Source of the DNA: Dyadobacter soli
Lineage (GTDB): Bacteria > Bacteroidota > Bacteroidia > Cytophagales > Spirosomataceae
Assembly (NCBI RefSeq): GCF_900101885.1
Contig: NZ_FNAN01000026.1
Location: 51,806-115,805, forward strand
Length of the DNA: 64,000 nucleotides
Direction of reading: 5' to 3'
In this document: positions 57,917 to 64,000 of the stretch, piece after piece
Layout of the letters: each line of letters starts with the position of its first letter
Numbering within the stretch: position 1 is the stretch's first letter
The notes under the pieces: generated by a model
Told to the model about the DNA's origin: nothing
The model's database searches: none
Seen by the model: only the letters and a program-made list of their open reading frames with translations
Made by a program: the position numbers and the translations under genes

Positions 57917-59110
57917 TTACTGGCTGCGCTGGGTTTGGGTATTTTCAAAAACAGCACGCATTATATCTTCTTCCGTTTGTCCGAATGCGACTCCCCGGCG
58001 GCTCACGGTATCTTTCGCCACTGCCACGGCTTTGTCGAACCGATATTCGCAATAACCTTCGGCCGCGCCGCCCCATGAGAAGGAGGGCGCATGCTTGGCC
58101 TGGAACCCTGCGCCGAATACATTCACACTTACGCCGACAATCGTCCCGGTGTTGAACATGGTCGAAATTCCTGCCTTGGAATAATCGCCCATCATCAGTC
58201 CGCAGAAGATTAAACCGGTGTCTGCCAATGCATTAGTCGCATAGCTATGTAGTTTTACATTGCCGTGGTCGTTTTTCAGGTTGGAATTATTGGTATTAGC
58301 CCCGAGGTTACACCATTCTCCCAGCACCGAATTGCCCAGGTAGCCGTCATGACCCTTGTTGCTATAACCAAACACCACGCAATTGCTCACTTCTCCACCG
58401 ACTTTGGACGACGGGCCTACCGTGGTATTCGGCCTGATCTTCGTTCCTTGTGCCAAAACGCCGTTTTCGCCGATCGCAAATGGTCCCTGGATCATAGAAC
58501 CTTCCTGAATCAAAGCGTTTTTGCCAATATAAATAGGACCGTTCTCGGCATTCAGGATGGATGCTTTGATTACCGCTCCTTCCTCAATAAACACATTTTC
58601 CGGCTTATAGCAATGCGTGAAAGGATCAGTGATCGGCGCTGTTTTCCGTACGGAAACAATGCGTTCGTAATCGGCTCTGATCTGCGCGCCGTTCTGCCCG
58701 AAAATGTCCCACACATGGCGGATCATCGTGAGAGGCTCTTCATAGGTAACCACCGAAAGCCCATTTGTCCCGTCCGATGCATTCCAGGATGCATGCGTAC
58801 GCACGGCGAGTACTTCGCCTTCCTTTGAAACGAGTGCATTGCCGTACGGTAATCCTTTTACGATCCCTGTCAAATGCTCATCCGGGCACAATGCGCCGTT
58901 GATGTACAGGTTGTCGTCGGAAGTATGCTGCGGGAATTTCTTTGAGAGATAGGTTTCGGTTTGGTACGAAACTGTGGAATGGCACCTGTCGGCCCATTTT
59001 TCAGCCAGTGTGTGAATGCCGCACCGAATGCCGGCGACTGGTCTGGTGTATGTAAAAGGTAAAAGCTGGATTCTAATCTTTGGATCGTCGAACAGAATAA
59101 TATCGGGCAT
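57917..59110 (-). CDS. GlmU-like putative sugar nucleotidyltransferase/left-handed beta-helix protein
   Basis: This 397-aa protein has an N-terminal domain (about residues 1-175) that resembles nucleotidyltransferases only distantly (FDDPKIRIQLLPFTYTRPVAGI); the pyrophosphorylase motif is replaced by LPFTYTRPVA. The C-terminal left-handed beta-helix (about 180-360) has hexapeptide-type repeats and ends in GAGFQAKHAPSFSWGG, typical of this Bacteroidota GlmU family. It probably handles an activated sugar for cell-envelope synthesis. It lies 154 bp downstream of rpmE with a terminator between, and 31 bp upstream of holB. Confidence 0.85.
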   Translation of the reverse strand: MPDIILFDDPKIRIQLLPFTYTRPVAGIRCGIHTLAEKWADRCHSTVSYQTETYLSKKFPQHTSDDNLYINGALCPDEHLTGIVKGLPYGNALVSKEGEVLAVRTHASWNASDGTNGLSVVTYEEPLTMIRHVWDIFGQNGAQIRADYERIVSVRKTAPITDPFTHCYKPENVFIEEGAVIKASILNAENGPIYIGKNALIQEGSMIQGPFAIGENGVLAQGTKIRPNTTVGPSSKVGGEVSNCVVFGYSNKGHDGYLGNSVLGEWCNLGANTNNSNLKNDHGNVKLHSYATNALADTGLIFCGLMMGDYSKAGISTMFNTGTIVGVSVNVFGAGFQAKHAPSFSWGGAAEGYCEYRFDKAVAVAKDTVSRRGVAFGQTEEDIMRAVFENTQTQRSQ

Positions 59111-59161
59111 AAATTAATTCGTATGTGCGGGCCAAAGTTCGGGCATTTTATTGGTTACGGC

Positions 59162-59204
59162 AAAAAAAGAAGCAGTCTCCCGAGCATATTTGTCGGGAGA
59201 CTGC
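59162..59204 (-). terminator. Terminator of rpmE
   Basis: On the minus strand the arms GCAGTCTCCCGA and TCGGGAGACTGC pair perfectly around a 9-nt loop and are followed by TTCTTTTTTTG. Confidence 0.9.
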
Positions 59205-59264
59205 CACAGTATTTTTTGTTCCTCCTGCTGTGTTCGACCACGCAGGAAAAAGCCCATGCGTCGC

Positions 59265-59507
59265 TTATTTTCCGTAACGCTTTCTGAACTTGTCAACGCG
59301 ACCAGCTGTGTCAACCAGTACGTTTTTACCAGTGTAGAAAGGGTGTGACTGAGACGAAACCTCGACTTTGTACACAGGGTAAGTTTTACCGTCTTCCATT
59401 GTAACGTTCTCGGAAGTTTCTATGGTAGAGCGAGTAATGAATTTAAAGTCGCTTGATAGATCCCAGAAAACTACCTCTCTGTAATTGGGATGAATATCTT
59501 TTTTCAT
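59265..59507 (-). CDS. rpmE2: Ribosomal protein L31, type B
   Basis: This 80-aa L31 begins MKKDIHPNYREVVFWDLSSD and contains HPFYTGKNVLVDTAGRVDKF (about residues 55-74). It lacks the CxxC zinc pair of the A-type, so it is the zinc-independent B form. It is transcribed alone from a well-matched promoter and ended by a strong hairpin. Confidence 0.97.
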   Translation of the reverse strand: MKKDIHPNYREVVFWDLSSDFKFITRSTIETSENVTMEDGKTYPVYKVEVSSQSHPFYTGKNVLVDTAGRVDKFRKRYGK

Positions 59508-59553
59508 TGGTATATGGTATTATATGTTTCTATACGATTTTCAAAACGGATTG

Positions 59554-59584
59554 CAAAAGTAAAAAATCCTGATCTGTAAATCAA
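59554..59584 (-). promoter_or_regulatory. Promoter of rpmE
   Basis: The minus strand shows TTG (59582-59584), 20 nt, then TACTTTTG (59554-59561), an exact fit to the Bacteroidota consensus. The predicted leader is about 42 nt. Confidence 0.65.
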
Positions 59585-59638
59585 GTATTGAAACGCTATC
59601 TTTTTTAATATTAATGCAATACGGCGAAAATTAACGCG

Positions 59639-60550
59639 CTAGACTTCACTTAGTTGCTGTTTAAGCACTTCGACGCCGCGTTTGGCCTCCTTTTCGAAAT
59701 CGGTATACACGAAGCATTCGATCGACAGCCCGCCTTTGTAGCCGATCTTCTTCAATGCACCCAGGTACGCCCTGAAATCGTCGCCCTTCACACCCGGCGG
59801 CGTCCGTTTTTCCTTCTCCGCAATGTGGCAATGCACGATATGCTTGCCATATTTCACGATCTCCGAGGCCGGCTCGTCCTCCTTTAACATATGATATATA
59901 TCGCAAAGCAGCTTCACGCGCGGGCTCTTCACAGCATCCACGATCTCGACGCCCTCGGCCAGGCTGTTGATAAAATTGGTTTCCCCGCGGTTCAGCGGCT
60001 CCACGGCGATGGTAACCCCGTATTTTTCGGCCATTGGTGCCATTTTTTGGGTTAATTCAATGTGCTGCGCCTTCGCTTTTGCCTTATCGAAGCCGTCGGG
60101 TATGATTCTTGAAGCACCACTACCAAATACCACAAACTGGGAGCCGCATTCCTTGGCGCGTTTCAGGACGGTCTCCGTTCTTTGAAGGATCGCCTCGTGA
60201 TTTGCTTCGGGTCCAAGGGTTTTCAGGCTCGCTGGTAACAGGATTACATAGGATTTGATAGGGAAATGCTCGGTTTTGAGGTGTTCAAGGTTTTTCTCAT
60301 AACCGGCGTCGCCGCCTTCGGGGATGAGGAAGCCGGCGACGGATTCTTCAATATACGCACACCCCGATTTGCGTAAAAAGTCCGCTTTATCGTAAGCCGC
60401 ATACACACCCAATGGAATACTGTAAGCCGCGTTTCCGGCAGCTTTGGCCATGGCTTCGGTAAGCGACCCGCCCAATGCGAGGCCCGCCACCATCCCGGAG
60501 GTCGTTTTAAGGAATGTCCGCCTGTCGGCCTGTTCGATAATCGTGCTCAT
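59639..60550 (-). CDS. Exported TIM-barrel sugar isomerase/epimerase (hydroxypyruvate isomerase-like)
   Basis: This 303-aa protein begins with a twin-arginine-type signal (DRRTFLKTTSGMVAGLALGG, residues 9-28), so it probably works in the periplasm. The mature part is an AP endonuclease family 2/xylose isomerase-like TIM barrel. Candidate metal ligands are Glu in VTIAVEPLNRGETNF (about 174-188), Asp/His in LLCDIYHMLKEDEP, His in HIVHCHIAEKE and Glu in GGLSIECFVYTD (about 273-284). The family includes hydroxypyruvate isomerase and ketose 3-epimerases; the substrate cannot be named. The gene appears monocistronic. Confidence 0.85.
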   Translation of the reverse strand: MSTIIEQADRRTFLKTTSGMVAGLALGGSLTEAMAKAAGNAAYSIPLGVYAAYDKADFLRKSGCAYIEESVAGFLIPEGGDAGYEKNLEHLKTEHFPIKSYVILLPASLKTLGPEANHEAILQRTETVLKRAKECGSQFVVFGSGASRIIPDGFDKAKAKAQHIELTQKMAPMAEKYGVTIAVEPLNRGETNFINSLAEGVEIVDAVKSPRVKLLCDIYHMLKEDEPASEIVKYGKHIVHCHIAEKEKRTPPGVKGDDFRAYLGALKKIGYKGGLSIECFVYTDFEKEAKRGVEVLKQQLSEV

Positions 60551-60972
60551 AATTATATTGTTTAGCGTCTGTCAGTTGAAAATTTGTGACGGAATGTTGA
60601 ACTATTAATTTTACAAAGTTTACAAGTTTAGATTTATTCTAAATAGTTAATAACTTTTAAAGTATTGATTTTCAATGTTTATCTTAAAATACCTAAGATT
60701 TCTGCTGAAAAAATTTGAAAAAAAGTTTGCAAATTTTTGAATCTCATTTTGTGAAAAAAATTTTCTCAGATTTCAATTTCCGGAAACATCTGGTTATTAG
60801 TTTCTTAACAATTTGGTAACTTGTACTATGACGATAAACCCGGTTTTTGTAGCGAAATACTGATTGCGTTTGTGATTAATTTAATGTTATTTCAAGAGAT
60901 TTTTAGAGTGCACCTCCGAGTACAATCCCAACAATATACATCACTAACGTTCTATTAAACACCACATTACTT
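60551..60972 (+). other. AT-rich gap upstream of nrdA
   Basis: These 422 bp include a very AT-rich stretch (60600-60800) with A/T tracts and then a less biased leader. TTGGTAACTTGTAC (about 60822-60835) resembles a promoter with one base shift from TAnnTTTG, but I see no exact match. No gene, NrdR-box pair or riboswitch-like structure is evident. Confidence 0.4.
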
Positions 60973-63423
60973 ATGTCTATGTATGTCATAAAGCGTGACG
61001 GTCGCCGCGAATCCGTGAAATTCGACAAGGTGACTGCCCGCATAGAGAAACTGAGCTACGGCCTGGACTCTGCTTACGTCCAACCCGTGGAAGTAGCCAA
61101 GAAGGTTGTATCCGGCATTTACGATGGCGTTACCACCGCCGAGCTGGATAACCTCGCTGCCGAAACCGCCGCTTCCATGACCACCAAGCACCCGGATTAT
61201 GCGATCCTGGCTGCCCGCGTCGCTATCTCGAACCTCCATAAGAACACATTGAAGTCGTTTTCGGCTACAATGAAGCGTCTTTATACATATATAGATTCCA
61301 AAACCGGCGAAAATGCATCGTTGATTTCCAAGGAAGTTTACGAGGTAATCCGCCAGCACGCATCGCTACTCGACTCTACTATTATATATGACCGCGACTA
61401 TTCCTACGATTATTTCGGCTATAAAACCCTCGAAAAGTCGTATTTACTGAAAGTTGAAGGGAAAATTGTCGAGCGCCCGCAGCATATGCTCATGCGCGTT
61501 GCGATCGGAATCCACCAGGAGGACGTGCAGGCGGCAATTGAAACCTACCATTTGCTTTCGGAAAAATGGTTTACCCATGCGACGCCTACGCTATTCAATG
61601 CAGGTACGCCGAAGCCGCAAATGTCGTCATGCTTCCTGCTGACGATGAAGGAGGACAGCATCAATGGTATTTATGATACCCTCAAAAACTGTGCATTGAT
61701 TTCGCAGTCTGCCGGCGGTATCGGTTTGAGCATTCACGACGTCCGCGCGACAGGTACTTATATTAAAGGAACCAATGGACAATCGAACGGTATCGTTCCG
61801 ATGCTCCGCGTGTTCAACGACACTGCACGTTACGTGGATCAGGGAGGCGGCAAGCGCAAAGGTTCTTTTGCTATATATATAGAACCCTGGCATTCGGATA
61901 TCTTCGATTTCCTGGATTTGAAAAAGAACCACGGGAAAGAAGAGCAGCGTGCGCGCGACCTTTTCTATGCATTGTGGATTCCGGATTTGTTCATGAAGCG
62001 CGTGGAAGCGAACGACACCTGGTCGTTGTTCTGTCCGCACGAATGCCCAGGCTTGGCGGATACGCATAGCGAAGAATTCGAAAAACTGTACGAGCAATAC
62101 GAGCGCGAAGGCAAAGCGCGTAAGACTATCAAGGCGCAAGACCTTTGGTTCGCGATCATGGAATCGCAGATCGAGACAGGTACGCCATATATGTTGTATA
62201 AGGACCATGCGAACAGCAAGTCCAACCAGCAGAATCTGGGTACCATCAAATCTTCAAACCTTTGTACGGAGATCATCGAGTACACGGCGCCCGACGAAGT
62301 AGCGGTTTGTAACCTTGCTTCCATTGCATTGCCGAAGTTCGTAGAGCAGGGCGCAGACGGTTTCATGCATTTCGATCACAAGAAGCTGTATGAAATCACG
62401 AAAGTGGTAACGCGCAACCTGAACAAGATCATCGACCTGAACTTCTATCCGGTTCCCGAAGCCGAGAAGAGCAACAAGCGCCACCGCCCGATCGGTATCG
62501 GCGTGCAAGGCTTGGCCGATGCATTCTGTATGATGCGCATGCCATTCGACTCCGACGAGGCACGCCAGCTGAACAAAGACATTTTCGAGACGATCTATTA
62601 CGGGTCTATGGAATCGTCGATGGAGCTTGCCATGCAGCACGGCCCATACGAAACCTGGGCAGGCAGCCCGATCTCACAGGGAACATTCCAGTTTGATATG
62701 TGGGGTGTGACGCCGGACAGCAAGCGCTGGAACTGGGAGAAGCTGCGGAAAGAAGTGGTACAAAACGGTGTGCGCAACTCGTTGCTCCTCGCGCCGATGC
62801 CAACTGCCTCTACCAGCCAAATCCTCGGTAACAATGAATGCTTCGAGCCGTTCACATCTAATATATATGTACGAAGGGTATTGTCGGGTGAATTCGTGGT
62901 GGTGAACAAGTATCTGCTCAAAGACCTCGTAAGACTTGGCCTGTGGAGTGAGGAAATGAAAAACAACCTCGTTCGCGCCAGCGGATCGGTACAGGCCATT
63001 CCAAACATCCCGCAAAACATCAAAGATCTCTATAAAACGGCGTGGGAGATTAAGCAGCGCAGCCTGCTCGATATGTCGGCCGACAGGGGTGCATTCATTT
63101 GCCAGTCGCAGTCGCTGAATATCTTCATGGAAGAAGCGAACTTCGGTAAACTGACATCCATGCACTTCTACGCCTGGAAAAAGGGCCTCAAAACCGGTAT
63201 GTATTACCTGCGTACCCGTGCGGCTTCCGATCCGGTGCAGTTCACCGTCAGCAAACAGGCCGAGCCGCAACTGGAGCCGGCAATCGCTGTGGTGGCCGAG
63301 AAGGAGCTCAACTACGCGCAATACGCGGAGGAGCATACCAAGCCCGTAGCGCCGCGCGATAATCGCTCGGATATGCAATGCTCGCTGGATGATCCGGAGG
63401 GTTGCGAGGCTTGCGGATCGTAA
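60973..63423 (+). CDS. nrdA: Ribonucleotide reductase class Ia, alpha subunit
   Basis: This 816-aa R1 subunit reduces ribonucleoside diphosphates with the radical made by NrdB. An N-terminal ATP cone (about residues 1-90, YVIKRDGRRESVKFDKVTAR) gives allosteric control. Redox and active-site elements include MSSCFLLTMKEDSINGIYDT (about 217-236), SQSAGGIGLSIHDVRATG, the catalytic SSNLCTEIIEYTAPDEVAVCNLAS region (about 428-451) and LAPMPTASTSQILGNNECFEP (about 612-632). The C-terminal shuttle pair is GCEACGS. It resembles the eukaryote-like R1 type, matching the R2 at 29.5 kb. An internal ATG two codons in is an alternative start. Confidence 0.97.
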   Translation: MSMYVIKRDGRRESVKFDKVTARIEKLSYGLDSAYVQPVEVAKKVVSGIYDGVTTAELDNLAAETAASMTTKHPDYAILAARVAISNLHKNTLKSFSATMKRLYTYIDSKTGENASLISKEVYEVIRQHASLLDSTIIYDRDYSYDYFGYKTLEKSYLLKVEGKIVERPQHMLMRVAIGIHQEDVQAAIETYHLLSEKWFTHATPTLFNAGTPKPQMSSCFLLTMKEDSINGIYDTLKNCALISQSAGGIGLSIHDVRATGTYIKGTNGQSNGIVPMLRVFNDTARYVDQGGGKRKGSFAIYIEPWHSDIFDFLDLKKNHGKEEQRARDLFYALWIPDLFMKRVEANDTWSLFCPHECPGLADTHSEEFEKLYEQYEREGKARKTIKAQDLWFAIMESQIETGTPYMLYKDHANSKSNQQNLGTIKSSNLCTEIIEYTAPDEVAVCNLASIALPKFVEQGADGFMHFDHKKLYEITKVVTRNLNKIIDLNFYPVPEAEKSNKRHRPIGIGVQGLADAFCMMRMPFDSDEARQLNKDIFETIYYGSMESSMELAMQHGPYETWAGSPISQGTFQFDMWGVTPDSKRWNWEKLRKEVVQNGVRNSLLLAPMPTASTSQILGNNECFEPFTSNIYVRRVLSGEFVVVNKYLLKDLVRLGLWSEEMKNNLVRASGSVQAIPNIPQNIKDLYKTAWEIKQRSLLDMSADRGAFICQSQSLNIFMEEANFGKLTSMHFYAWKKGLKTGMYYLRTRAASDPVQFTVSKQAEPQLEPAIAVVAEKELNYAQYAEEHTKPVAPRDNRSDMQCSLDDPEGCEACGS

Positions 63424-63445
63424 TTAAGGTTAAAATCGCAATAGC

Positions 63446-63485
63446 GAAAAGGTGTCTGGCCATAGGTCGGGCACCTTTTTCGTTT
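63446..63485 (+). terminator. Terminator after nrdA
   Basis: The arms AAAAGGTGTCTGGCC and GGTCGGGCACCTTTT pair with two G:U pairs around a short ATA loop and run into TTTTTCG. Confidence 0.75.
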
Positions 63486-63695
63486 TCCGACGGTGGTGCG
63501 GGTAATGCATTACAGGTTTGTGTTGTATTAATAAATGGAAAAATTGGACGCCTGTGAATCGGTTTTCGGCCACTTGGAACAGGGCAAGAAATGGAAGCGA
63601 AAAAACTTCAAACTTTTTTCAGGATGTAGCTTTTTCTTTATCAACCGGTTATGTATTTCTGCTCAAAAAGTTTTAAAAATATTTGCGACTGGTGC

Positions 63696-63726
63696 TTGCA
63701 TGTTAAAAATAAACCTCCCACTTTTG
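63696..63726 (+). promoter_or_regulatory. Candidate rRNA operon promoter
   Basis: TTG (63696-63698), 20 nt, then CACTTTTG (63719-63726) matches the Bacteroidota consensus except for the first base. GCACTCCCAATCGGGAAC follows, of the sort seen at rRNA starts in this phylum. A second AT-rich TTTG-containing block lies 40 bp further upstream (63678-63685). Confidence 0.5.
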
Positions 63727-63792
63727 CACTCCCAATCGGGAACAACGGCAGCGAAAACGATCGCCGCCACGAGTTTCGGGAAGTCCGAAGCA

Positions 63793-63806
63793 ACGTTCTT
63801 TGACAT
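63793..63806 (+). promoter_or_regulatory. BoxA-like antitermination element in the rRNA leader
   Basis: ACGTTCTTTGACAT resembles boxA (TGCTCTTTAACA) and the GTTCTTTGACAT often found in front of 16S genes of this phylum. Confidence 0.6.
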
Positions 63807-63881
63807 GATGAAGAGAGCAAAAAGATAGGTTCGTTAGAAACATTGATCTACTTTTTCGGAAGTAAGATTACAACAACATTT

Positions 63882-64000
<119 letters not shown>

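Noticed and set aside
63535..63828. 97-codon frame between nrdA and the 16S rRNA gene
   Set aside because: It runs through the rRNA promoter and boxA-like leader, has no recognisable domain, and its composition is that of a leader region.

Overview
The window is a 64 kb piece of a Bacteroidota chromosome, most likely Cytophagales. Dyadobacter or a close relative is my inference. The evidence is two SusC/SusD pairs, a 16S rRNA 5' end of Bacteroidota type at the right edge, promoters that fit the phylum consensus (TTG/TTTG, about 19-23 nt, TAnnTTTG), weak Shine-Dalgarno sites, and genes typical of the phylum (YigZ, LytTR two-component pair, DUF2652, DUF6934, retropepsin-like partner of RimK). 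Gene density is about 90% and most of the window is ordinary chromosome. I saw no complete transposase, prophage or CRISPR array.

Layout. 0-4 kb: end of an alditol oxidase gene, a TetR-like regulator coupled to an ABC1 kinase, and an AI-2E family permease. 4.1-5.3 kb: a scrambled double HigB/HigA locus. 5.3-9.8 kb: GNAT, a PhrB-like photolyase, a class II cyclic-nucleotide phosphodiesterase, DUF72 and cupin genes. 9.9-17.8 kb: SusD, SusC, a sodium:solute symporter and a divergent AraC regulator. 18-26 kb: ilvE, a PduO-type adenosyltransferase behind a BrnT-like toxin with its small partner, queA, Uma2, a GH43 glycosidase and tyrS. 26-30.5 kb: FAD oxidoreductase, DinB, metallophosphatase, recX and nrdB. 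30.8-33.7 kb: an AT-richer glycosylation cluster (FkbM methyltransferase and two glycosyltransferases). 34-37.7 kb: corA, a DUF6934 gene with a 53-aa partner, an MFS transporter, YigZ and a 54-aa antitoxin-like gene. 37.8-43 kb: a second SusD/SusC pair with a LacI-type operator in the gap before uvrA. 43-55 kb: uvrA, a lipoprotein, a LytS/LytR pair divergent from a large outer-membrane barrel protein, hemC, an orphan HigA and DUF2652. 55-64 kb: rimK, its protease partner, holB, a GlmU-like gene, rpmE, a TIM-barrel isomerase, nrdA and the start of an rRNA operon.

Functional links. The SusCD pairs, the symporter, GH43 and the TIM-barrel isomerase suggest carbohydrate scavenging. nrdA and nrdB form one class Ia ribonucleotide reductase although they lie about 30 kb apart. 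uvrA, the photolyase, recX and holB serve DNA repair and replication. The most unusual content is a set of HigBA-type toxin-antitoxin loci at different stages of decay: at 4.1 kb (toxin truncated), 5.1 kb (antitoxin truncated) and 53.9 kb (toxin reduced to ten codons), plus a possible antitoxin-domain fragment at 37.5 kb. Two further small two-gene units, BrnT with a 56-aa partner and DUF6934 with a 53-aa partner, have partners short enough to be missed by automatic annotation.

All functional calls come from reading motifs in the translated sequence; no database search was run.
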